Shown piece by piece: positions 1-6,573 of a DNA stretch of 17,669 nucleotides. Position numbers and translations under genes: made by a program. Each line of letters begins with the position of its first letter. The stretch's first letter is position 1. Source of the stretch: CAKOSP01 sp044432745 (GTDB lineage: Bacteria > Bacillota_I > Bacilli_A > RF39 > UBA660); contig JAWXUH010000012.1 in assembly GCA_044432745.1 (NCBI GenBank), forward strand, positions 1 to 17,669, given 5' to 3'. The notes beneath the pieces were generated by a model. That model was not told the origin of the DNA and ran no database searches. It worked only from the letters and a program-made list of their open reading frames with translations.

Positions 1-16
1 CTCCATAAGAAATATA

Positions 17-39
17 CGAACTTAATGTTCGTTTTTTTT
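17..39 (+). terminator. Rho-independent terminator of an upstream gene
   Basis: A 5-bp stem (CGAAC at 17-21, GTTCG at 27-31) with a 5-base loop is followed by eight T residues at 32-39. It most likely ends a gene lying to the left of the window. Confidence 0.7.
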
Positions 40-72
40 ATATAAAAATAAAGAATAAAAAAATAAAAGAAG

Positions 73-100
73 TTAATCTAAAAAAGATTAATTTTTTTTT
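73..100 (+). terminator. Second tandem terminator
   Basis: TTAATCT (73-79) pairs with AGATTAA (85-91) around an A-rich 5-base loop and is followed by nine T residues (92-100). It stands about 35 bases after the first terminator, so the upstream transcription unit is probably closed by a tandem pair. No gene is visible in 1-221. Confidence 0.65.
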
Positions 101-139
101 GCAAAGAGTAGAAGTGTAAAAGAATTGCATTTAATACAA

Positions 140-177
140 ATAACTAAAATGTAATATATATGTTGCATTTTAGTTAT
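140..177. promoter_or_regulatory. 12-bp perfect inverted repeat over the -35 box, candidate operator
   Basis: ATAACTAAAATG (140-151) and CATTTTAGTTAT (166-177) are perfect reverse complements separated by 14 bases. The right arm overlaps the proposed -35 box at 163-168 of the promoter for the next gene. No T run follows, so it is not a simple terminator. A repressor binding site is the best reading, but the protein is unknown. Confidence 0.4.
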
Positions 178-191
178 AAATGTGGGATAAT
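163..191 (+). promoter_or_regulatory. Sigma-A type promoter of the HExxH protein gene
   Basis: TTGCAT (163-168) and GATAAT (186-191) are separated by exactly 17 bases. Transcription would start near 198, leaving a leader of about 24 bases that contains the GAGGGGG ribosome binding site. Confidence 0.55.
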
Positions 192-221
192 TAGTTAATT
201 GTTACTGAGGGGGAATTAGTA

Positions 222-2150
222 GTGAAAAAAAATTGGAAAGACAAACTTCCAATAAAAATAATGTCATGTATAAATGTACTTTTAGTTACATTTATAATAT
301 CAAAAGATATAAATGAAAATAAGGTAGAAAATACACAATATGATGAAGGACTTATGATTGAGGAATTAACAAAGGAAAAAATAAGTGATTTAATCGATAG
401 TAATTCTAATTTATCTTTAGATGAAAAGATCTTTTTATACGATACATACATTGTTTTATTAGAAAATAGTGAAGAAATAGTTTATGAGCAAGTAAAGAAT
501 TTTTTAGAAAATGTTGACTTTAGTTATGGATCTTTAATAGGTTTAACAAGTGGATCATATTCAAAAACAGAAGAATTAATAAAATTAAGATATGAGCACT
601 TAACAGAAGAATCATATTCAACGCTTTTACATGAAATATTACATGGTTATTCATATACTCCTAATGATAAAACAAGAGTCTCTCCATATTTAAATGAAAT
701 ATATAATGAAATATGCAAAGTAGAATACACAAAAGAATTAGGAATAAAATCTAATCCAACGAGTTATGATCAAGATTTAATAATTGGGTATATTCTAGCA
801 GAAATTATTGATATTAATGTAGTAAAAGAATTTAAGTTCAATAGTGATTTTGACATAATTAAAAATGAACTATTAAACATAGGAGCAGAATTAGAAGATA
901 TAGAAGAATTTTATAATTTATTAAATGATGTATATTCTTGTAGAATTATAGCTAGAGCATATAATGCATTAGATAGTATATATCTAAAAATGTTTAGGGT
1001 ACTTGATAATTTTTATAAAGCAAAATATGAAGAAAGTATACTAGAAAATATAGAAATATTATTTTTAATGAAAAATACAGTTTTAGACAATGAATATGTA
1101 TCTCAAAGAGTAGATAATTATTCTAAAAACACTTTATACTATGAGGGTAAATATAATATAGTAGATAATTTTATAAAATATAATGAAAGTGAACTAAGTG
1201 TTGAGTATAAAGAGTTATTTAATAATACACCTGGTTATGAAGAACATAAATATTTATATTATGGATATGAAAGAACAATAGATAATAATTTATCTCCAGA
1301 TTCACAATTCACAGTGTTTAGTGATAATTTTTATAAAACAGTAGCTGAAAATGAAAATTTAACAGAAGAAGAAAAAAATATAATAGAAAATACAATATCA
1401 TTTTTAAATAATTATTATAAATATTTAAATGCAGAAGATATATTAGAAATATTAAAAACAATAGATATAAAATATGACATTAAAAATGATGCATCAAGAT
1501 ATTATGAAAATAGTAATATTTTAACAATAAATAGAAGTGAAGAAAACTGTGATAGAGAGTTATTATTTGGAGAAATAATACAATTATATAAAAGTAATAA
1601 CGAAGATTATAATGATTATGTATATGATCTATCTAGTGAGATGTTTAAAGGTGAATATTATCCATATAAAAATGATAATGTGCAAATAGACTATATATAT
1701 GAAAAAGATCTTCATATAGCATTCTTTATGTATGTATTATTAGGAGAAGAATTTTTATATGAATATAAATTTAATCCATCTAATATAAATTTAGTAAATC
1801 GTTTATATGAAGAAGGACTTAATGAAGAAGTAATAAATGAACTATTGAATTTATTAGAAGAATTATATGTATTAAAGCATAAAGAAAATAATGATCAGGA
1901 AATGTCTAAGTTCATATATAAATTTTATAAATTCTTATTATCAAAAGTAAGAACAGATGGCTTTTATAGTAATGAATTTGAAAATGCAACATATCTAACG
2001 TATAGAAGAATTCAAATTAATTATACGATAGATGAAGAAAAAGAAACTGCTAAATTAAATGAGAGCATATACTTTTTAGAAGAGATAAATATCTTTGATA
2101 AATACGAATATGGAAAAAATAATTTATTTAATATTAGAGTAAGAAAATAA
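222..2150 (+). CDS. Membrane-anchored putative zinc metalloprotease-like protein (HExxH)
   Basis: 642 residues starting at GTG; GAGGGGG at 207-213 lies 8 bases upstream and decides this start. A Lys-rich N-terminus is followed by a short hydrophobic stretch (about residues 11-26), consistent with a signal anchor, so the rest is probably outside the membrane. Residues 137-142 read HEILHG, a classical HExxH zinc-binding motif preceded by a helix. About 20 residues later LNEIYNE (157-163) offers glutamates that could be the third ligand, as in gluzincins; that assignment is inference. The remaining 450 residues are acidic, Asn/Glu/Tyr-rich and mostly helical in character, with no second motif that I recognise. 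Codon use (ATA, TTA) matches the host-like genes. It forms a monocistronic unit between its own promoter and terminator. The substrate is unknown. The family was not identified, so protease activity rests on one motif. Confidence 0.6.
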   Translation: MKKNWKDKLPIKIMSCINVLLVTFIISKDINENKVENTQYDEGLMIEELTKEKISDLIDSNSNLSLDEKIFLYDTYIVLLENSEEIVYEQVKNFLENVDFSYGSLIGLTSGSYSKTEELIKLRYEHLTEESYSTLLHEILHGYSYTPNDKTRVSPYLNEIYNEICKVEYTKELGIKSNPTSYDQDLIIGYILAEIIDINVVKEFKFNSDFDIIKNELLNIGAELEDIEEFYNLLNDVYSCRIIARAYNALDSIYLKMFRVLDNFYKAKYEESILENIEILFLMKNTVLDNEYVSQRVDNYSKNTLYYEGKYNIVDNFIKYNESELSVEYKELFNNTPGYEEHKYLYYGYERTIDNNLSPDSQFTVFSDNFYKTVAENENLTEEEKNIIENTISFLNNYYKYLNAEDILEILKTIDIKYDIKNDASRYYENSNILTINRSEENCDRELLFGEIIQLYKSNNEDYNDYVYDLSSEMFKGEYYPYKNDNVQIDYIYEKDLHIAFFMYVLLGEEFLYEYKFNPSNINLVNRLYEEGLNEEVINELLNLLEELYVLKHKENNDQEMSKFIYKFYKFLLSKVRTDGFYSNEFENATYLTYRRIQINYTIDEEKETAKLNESIYFLEEINIFDKYEYGKNNLFNIRVRK

Positions 2151-2160
2151 TATTAAAAAT

Positions 2161-2200
2161 TACATAAAAAGATGAACTAATTGTTCATTTTTTTTATGTA
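2161..2200 (+). terminator. Terminator, probably bidirectional
   Basis: TACATAAAAA (2161-2170) pairs with TTTTTATGTA (2191-2200), and inside it ATGAAC (2172-2177) pairs with GTTCAT (2183-2188). The result is a long stem followed or flanked by A and T runs on both sides. It sits 10 bases after the stop codon of the HExxH protein gene. Confidence 0.75.
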
Positions 2201-2250
2201 ATTAAGAATAGATAAAAATATAATTTATAGTAGTTTTTTATATTTAATTT

Positions 2251-2259
2251 TGGTATAAT
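2251..2259 (+). promoter_or_regulatory. Extended -10 promoter of the 179-residue protein gene
   Basis: TGGTATAAT is a consensus extended -10 element; no good -35 box is seen 17 bases upstream. The start would be near 2266, giving a leader of roughly 88 bases in which I see no conserved riboswitch. Confidence 0.55.
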
Positions 2260-2353
2260 ATGCCGAGAAAGAAAGCATTTATAAAAATTGTAATATAAAA
2301 GAATTAAGAAGTATATTTAAGTGCTAGATTAAATAATAAAAAAGGAGAAAATA

Positions 2354-2893
2354 ATGGATTATAGAGAAGAAATAAGAAATTTAGATGATAGTTTAAAGAA
2401 AATATATCAAGCTGCAAAAACTTCATATGAAGAAGATTTAGAAATAAAAGAAGTTAGAATGAGTTTAAAGAAATTTTTAGAATTATCAGATACTGATATT
2501 ACTAAAGAAAAATTCTTTCAAGTATATAATTATGGAATGATTATATACAATAAATATATTCATGTATTAGAAGAAAAAGAAAATATTGTAGAAGAAGAAG
2601 ATACTAAAGTGAGGCCACTTAAGAAAAATACATTACTATCTTATAGATTAGTATTAGAAAGATTAAATAAAATAAATAACAATTTATTATCTAAAATACT
2701 ATCAAATCAAACGATGTCAAAAAGTAAAATGGAAAAATATCATAAAGTACAAGTAATGATATCTCAAGTAGAAAAAGTACTACAAACAGGTAATCAAGAT
2801 TATATAGAGTTAGAACAAGTTATAATTAATATATTAGATATAACAGAAGATGAATTAGTTATAGAAGAAGATACATTTAACAATAGAAGATAA
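2354..2893 (+). CDS. Hypothetical coiled-coil protein, 179 residues
   Basis: The ATG follows AAAGGAGA (2341-2348) at good spacing. The protein is soluble, strongly charged and predicted helical, with long Glu/Lys/Leu-rich stretches that look coiled-coil forming (about residues 1-50 and 95-150). It has no signal peptide, membrane segment or catalytic motif that I recognise. The C-terminus is acidic and ends in NNRR. It is a single-gene unit with its own extended -10 promoter and a terminator that begins inside its stop codon. Codon usage matches the host-like genes, which suggests a resident gene and not part of the neighbouring defence island. Function is unknown; the lack of motifs points to a structural or binding role, but that is a guess. 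Confidence 0.75.
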   Translation: MDYREEIRNLDDSLKKIYQAAKTSYEEDLEIKEVRMSLKKFLELSDTDITKEKFFQVYNYGMIIYNKYIHVLEEKENIVEEEDTKVRPLKKNTLLSYRLVLERLNKINNNLLSKILSNQTMSKSKMEKYHKVQVMISQVEKVLQTGNQDYIELEQVIINILDITEDELVIEEDTFNNRR

Positions 2894-2917
2894 AATGCAA
2901 TACAAATGCATTTTTTT
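2892..2917 (+). terminator. Terminator of the 179-residue protein gene
   Basis: AAAATGCA (2892-2899) pairs with TGCATTTT (2907-2914) around a 7-base loop, and T residues run from 2911 to 2917. The left arm overlaps the stop codon. Confidence 0.75.
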
Positions 2918-2962
2918 GTTTTAAATAAAATAAAAGTAAATCATGATGCATTTGTATTGCAT
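2895..2962. repeat. 17-bp perfect inverted repeat, arms at 2895-2911 and 2946-2962
   Basis: ATGCAATACAAATGCAT and ATGCATTTGTATTGCAT are exact reverse complements with 34 bases between them. The left arm is the terminator hairpin of the upstream gene; the right arm is a complete inverted copy just before the hsd promoter. Each arm can also fold on itself. Confidence 0.7.
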
Positions 2963-2976
2963 CTTAAACTAACTAT

Positions 2977-3020
2977 CATAGCTATTTTCCATTTATTTTA
3001 GGAAATTACTATGCTATAAT
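2977..3020 (+). promoter_or_regulatory. hsd operon promoter with overlapping interrupted dyad
   Basis: TGCTATAAT (3012-3020) is an extended -10 box about 45 bases before the hsdM ATG; the -35 region (2992-2997, TTTATT) is weak. An interrupted dyad surrounds it: CATAG (2977-2981) and TTTCC (2986-2990) mirror GGAAA (3001-3005) and CTATG (3009-3013). The right half overlaps the TG of the -10 box, so it could be an operator controlling the operon. Confidence 0.5.
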
Positions 3021-3064
3021 TAACTTAATTAGATTGAGAGTCTATATAATGGAGGTAAAGATAT

Positions 3065-4612
3065 ATGAAAGAAACAGCTTAAAGAGCGGAATTACAAGGA
3101 CAAATTTGGAAAATAGCAAATGAAGTAAGAGGTTCAATAGATGGATGGGATTTTAAACAATATGTTTTAGGAACATTGTTCTATCGTTTTATAAGTGAAA
3201 ACTTTGAAAAGTATATTGAAGCAGGAGATGAATCGGTTAAGTACGCTAGTTTAGCAGATAGTATAATTACACCTGAGATAAGGGAAGATGCTATTAAAAC
3301 AAAGGGATACTTTATATATCCAAGTGAACTTTTTTGTAACATAGCAAAAAATGCAAATACAAATGAAAGTTTAAATACTGATTTAGCAAATATATTTTCA
3401 AGTATTGAAAGCAGTGCTATGGGTTATCCATCAGAACAAGATATGAAAGGTTTATTTGCAGATTTTGATACAACAAGTAATAGACTAGGTAATACAGTTA
3501 AGGATAAAAATTCAAGACTTGCATCAGTTATTAAAGGAGTAGAAGGTTTATCTTTTGGAAACTTTGAAGATAATCAAATAGATTTATTTGGTGATGCATA
3601 TGAATATTTAATATCTAATTATGCTGCTAATGCTGGTAAATCAGGAGGAGAGTTCTTTACTCCTCAAAGTGTATCTAAATTAATTGCTAAACTTGCAATA
3701 GAAGGTCAAGACACAATTAATAAAATTTATGATCCAGCTGCAGGATCTGGTTCATTATTATTACAAGCTAAAAAACAATTTGATGAACATATAATTACAG
3801 ATGGTTTTTACGGACAAGAGATAAATCATACAACGTATAACTTAGCTAGAATGAATATGTTTTTACATAATATAAATTATTATAAGTTTGATATAGCACT
3901 AGGTAATACATTATTAGAACCACAATTTATAGATGATAAACCATTTGATGCGATAGTATCAAATCCTCCATACTCAATAAACTGGGTAGGATCTGATGAT
4001 CCAACACTTATAAATGATGAAAGATTTGCACCAGCTGCAGTACTTGCACCTAAATCAAAAGCAGACTTTGCATTTATTATGCATACCCTTAATTATTTAT
4101 CAACTAAAGGTAGAGCAGCGATAGTATGTTTCCCAGGTATCTTTTATAGAGGTGGAGCAGAAGCTAAAATAAGAAAATATTTAATAGATAACAACTATGT
4201 TGAAACAGTTATATCTCTAGCACCTAATTTATTCTTTGGAACAAGTATAGCAGTTAATATATTAGTTTTATCTAAACATAAAAGTGATACAAAAACACAG
4301 TTTATTGATGCTAGTGGAGAAGACTTCTTCAAAAAAGAAACTAATAATAATGTTTTAACAGAAGATCATATTGAATCTTTATTAAACATATTTAAAGATA
4401 AAAAAGATATTGAATACGTATCAGTATCAGTAGATAATACAAAAATAGAAGAGCAAGATTATAATTTATCTGTATCGTCTTACGTTGAAGCTAAAGACAC
4501 AAGAGAAGTAATAGATATAGTTGAGCTAAATAAAGACATTGCAAAGAATGTAGTTAATATAAATAGACTAAGAAGTGAAATAGATAACATAATCAAAGAA
4601 ATAGAATGTTAA
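3065..4612 (+). CDS. hsdM: Type I restriction-modification methyltransferase subunit HsdM, interrupted by a stop at codon 6
   Basis: HsdM pairs with HsdS to methylate adenine at the target site. The native start is the ATG at 3065, 9 bases after GGAGG (3051-3055), but codon 6 (3080-3082) is TAA. Reading on in the same frame gives the family N-terminus without a break, including RAELQ, IW and GWDFKQYVLG. Intact length would be 515 residues, close to EcoR124I HsdM. Numbered from 3065, motif I is DPAAGSGS (223-230) and the catalytic motif IV is NPPY (300-303). The first in-frame canonical start after the stop is a TTG at 3176, without a ribosome binding site; it would remove 37 residues of the N-terminal helical domain. 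The rest of the frame is open and well conserved. It is either a recent pseudogene, an expression-dampened gene using re-initiation or readthrough, or a sequencing/assembly error. It is the first gene of the hsd operon. Confidence 0.9.
3080..3082 (+). other. In-frame TAA at codon 6 of hsdM
   Basis: Frame from ATG 3065 reads M-K-E-T-A-stop and then R-A-E-L-Q in unbroken HsdM homology. A single T-to-A change at 3080 would give AAA (Lys), the likely ancestral codon. TAA is used as a genuine stop throughout this window, so recoding is unlikely. Confidence 0.85.
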
Positions 4613-4637
4613 TAAAAATCTATAGAAAGGATATATA

Positions 4638-4706
4638 ATGAACAATAAATCGAAGATTATAATATCCAAAGATATAAATAAAAAAGAAGGTGGAGTAAAT
4701 GAGTAA
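4638..4706 (+). CDS. 22-residue small ORF between hsdM and hsdS
   Basis: ATG at 4638 follows GAAAGG (4625-4630) by 7 bases. It encodes a Lys/Ile-rich peptide beginning MNNKSKIIISKDIN and ending GGVNE, and its TAA overlaps the hsdS start in the arrangement ATGAGTAA (4699-4706). The hsdS ribosome binding site (GGTGGAG, 4689-4695) lies inside it. It may be a real small protein or a coupling ORF that delivers ribosomes to hsdS. I do not recognise the peptide. Confidence 0.4.
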   Translation: MNNKSKIIISKDINKKEGGVNE

Positions 4707-5826
4707 ATTAGATGAATTAATAAAAGAGTATTGTCCTGATGGGGTTGAGTATGTTCAATTAAAAGAAGTATGTAGTGGTCATTATGGTAAAGGAAATAAA
4801 ATTCCAGAAGATGGCGGTATATATCCGATTTATGGATGTAATGGAATAGTTGGTAGTACATCAAATTATAATAATGAAAATTCACCAATTGTTGGACATA
4901 TTGGAACAGCTGGAATTGTCGTATGGGGAGAAGGTAAACATTACGTTACTTATAATGGAACAATATGTAAACCTTTAAATAGAAATTTGTTGTCCAAATA
5001 TTTATATCATTATCTAAAATCTGTAGATTTAACAAAATATGTAAAAGGAAGCCAACCTTTTTTATCATTTAGTGATTTTGCTAAAATAAAAATTCCTCTA
5101 CCACCTATACAAGTACAAGAAGAGATTGTTAGAATATTAGATACATTTATAGAACTTACAGCAGAACTTACAGCAGAACTTACAGCAAGAAAAAAACAAT
5201 ATGAGTTTTATTCTTCTAAATTGTTTACAAATACTACTTCAATAAAGGTGGAGTTGGAAAAACTTGCTAAATTCACTTATGGTTATACAGATAAGGCAAG
5301 AGATTCTGGAAACACGAGATTTATAAGAATAACTGATATTGATGAAAGTGGAAATTTAATACTGGAAAATAAAAAATATATAGATTTAAATGATAAAGCA
5401 AAAAAAAGTCTTTTAAAAAAAGGAGATTTAATAATGGCGAGAACAGGCGCAACATATGGGAAAACCTTATATTTTAATAGTGACATTCAGTCAGTATATG
5501 CATCGTTTTTAATTAAAATTACACCAAATAAAGAATTGTTATCTAAGTATTATTGGCATTTTACAAAAAATCCATTATATTGGGAACAGGCAAACAAGCT
5601 GGTAACAACCGGAGGACAACCGCAATTTAATACGCCATCATTAAAACAAATAAAAATTCCTCTTCCATCATTAGCAGAACAACAAAGAATAATAGATGTA
5701 CTAGATAGGTTCGATATTCTATGTAATGATATATCTACTGGTCTTCCTGCTGAAATAGAAAATAGAAAAAAACAATATGAATATTGCAGAGAAAAATTAT
5801 TAACTTTTAAAGAAAAGGAAATATAA
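4699..5826 (+). CDS. hsdS: Type I restriction-modification specificity subunit HsdS
   Basis: HsdS supplies DNA recognition for the methylase and the restriction complex. It has 375 residues in the usual two-half layout. A first target recognition domain (about 10-128) is followed by the central conserved helix region, which starts at IKIPLPP (130-136) and contains three ELTA repeats (152-163) and RKKQYE (164-169). A second target recognition domain (about 185-315) follows, then the C-terminal conserved region, starting at IKIPLPS (318-324) and including RKKQYE (356-361). The two halves recognise the two parts of a split DNA target. The ELTA/TAEL repeat is the hallmark of EcoR124I-type (type IC) HsdS, where two versus three copies change the target spacer by one base. 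GGTGGAG precedes the ATG, and the start overlaps a small ORF. The stop is 1 base before the next start. The second recognition domain is richer in TTG and GCA than hsdM or hsdR, as expected for exchanged domains. The target sequence cannot be read from the protein. Confidence 0.93.
   Translation: MSKLDELIKEYCPDGVEYVQLKEVCSGHYGKGNKIPEDGGIYPIYGCNGIVGSTSNYNNENSPIVGHIGTAGIVVWGEGKHYVTYNGTICKPLNRNLLSKYLYHYLKSVDLTKYVKGSQPFLSFSDFAKIKIPLPPIQVQEEIVRILDTFIELTAELTAELTARKKQYEFYSSKLFTNTTSIKVELEKLAKFTYGYTDKARDSGNTRFIRITDIDESGNLILENKKYIDLNDKAKKSLLKKGDLIMARTGATYGKTLYFNSDIQSVYASFLIKITPNKELLSKYYWHFTKNPLYWEQANKLVTTGGQPQFNTPSLKQIKIPLPSLAEQQRIIDVLDRFDILCNDISTGLPAEIENRKKQYEYCREKLLTFKEKEI
5152..5187 (+). repeat. Three perfect 12-bp tandem repeats encoding ELTA
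   Basis: GAACTTACAGCA occurs three times at 5152-5163, 5164-5175 and 5176-5187, in frame with hsdS. Identical DNA units allow gain or loss by slippage or unequal recombination without a frameshift. In the EcoR124I family such changes alter the length of the non-specific spacer in the recognition site. Confidence 0.9.
5188..5780 (+). repeat. 17-bp direct repeats in the two conserved regions of hsdS
   Basis: AGAAAAAAACAATATGA occurs at 5188-5204 and again at 5764-5780, in the same frame (RKKQYE). A second shared run, ATAAAAATTCCTCT, precedes each copy. They reflect the duplicated half structure of HsdS and could support recombination that swaps recognition domains. Confidence 0.7.
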
Positions 5827-5827
5827 A

Positions 5828-6550
5828 GTGGTTGAATTGCAAAGAATTGCCGAAAAGTTTTTGTATAAAGAAAGAGAAGTTACGATGTATGGAGATTTTG
5901 ATCAATCGTATTTAAATAATTTAATAAAAAATATGTTAGAAAGAGAAGAACCTGATATTTTTTCTGTTTTTGACGATAAAGTTATAGGTATAGAACATTT
6001 CGAATTCGACTCATTTAAAAATACAAAAAGTGGCAGTGAAATGAAAAGATATGAACAGCATCTTATTAAAACTGGGGAACCTGTAGACCATAACAAAATA
6101 GCAAATATGTTAGCAAATCGGACTATAGATCAATATTATAATAATTTTAAAAAACATTTTCTTAATCATTACGATAAAATAAAAAAATATAAATCTAAAC
6201 TAAAAGAAAAATATCCGGATAAAGATATTGAAATATATTTTTTTGTGGAAGATACTTCTTTATATGGTAATTTTTGTTATAAGGATAATAAGATTTACCC
6301 ATTATTACCGATTTATTCTCAAAAAAATTTAGAGATGTTAAAAAAATGCGAAGAGGTAAAATATATATTCTTCTTCAGTGAAAAAGTTTATGATAAAAAA
6401 AATCATTATTTTGATGAACAGTTAGTTATTTTTAAGAACGATGAAAAAAATCGTAATATAATGAAAGTGGATAATACTAATTTAAAGTATTGTAAATGTT
6501 TAGTTGATATTAACGAAAAGAAACAAGTTAGAGGTTTGATTGAAACTTAA
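5828..6550 (+). CDS. Unidentified 240-residue accessory protein inside the hsd operon, possibly PD-(D/E)xK-like
   Basis: Not a known Hsd subunit. The GTG start lies 1 base after the hsdS stop, with AAAGGAAA at the end of hsdS as ribosome binding site; a 23-base gap follows before hsdR, so it is translated from the hsd transcript. Near the N-terminus, PDIF (42-45) is followed by a short gap and VIGIEHFEFD (52-61), with a Gly-Ser (69-70) after it. This spacing resembles the PD and E-x core of the PD-(D/E)xK nuclease fold, but the usual Lys is absent (E56-H-F58). The middle (about 100-145) is Lys-rich and helical, and a beta-like stretch (about 152-200) follows. No signal peptide or membrane segment. 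Leu TTG and Ile ATT are more frequent than in hsdM and hsdR, a hint of separate origin. Cargo genes between hsd genes are often anti-phage or modulators of the enzyme; the role here is inference. Confidence 0.75.
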   Translation: MVELQRIAEKFLYKEREVTMYGDFDQSYLNNLIKNMLEREEPDIFSVFDDKVIGIEHFEFDSFKNTKSGSEMKRYEQHLIKTGEPVDHNKIANMLANRTIDQYYNNFKKHFLNHYDKIKKYKSKLKEKYPDKDIEIYFFVEDTSLYGNFCYKDNKIYPLLPIYSQKNLEMLKKCEEVKYIFFFSEKVYDKKNHYFDEQLVIFKNDEKNRNIMKVDNTNLKYCKCLVDINEKKQVRGLIET

Positions 6551-6573
6551 TATTAAAGAAAAGGAAGTATAAA

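Noticed and set aside
2266..2353. Riboswitch in the 88-base leader of the 179-residue protein gene
   Set aside because: No conserved motif or convincing multi-stem structure was recognised.
3049..3123. Alternative 24-codon ORF starting at ATG 3049 in another frame, running past the hsdM stop codon
   Set aside because: Its ATG overlaps the ribosome binding site of hsdM, it has no site of its own, it ends at TGA and shows no homology to HsdM. A programmed frameshift is not needed to explain the data.
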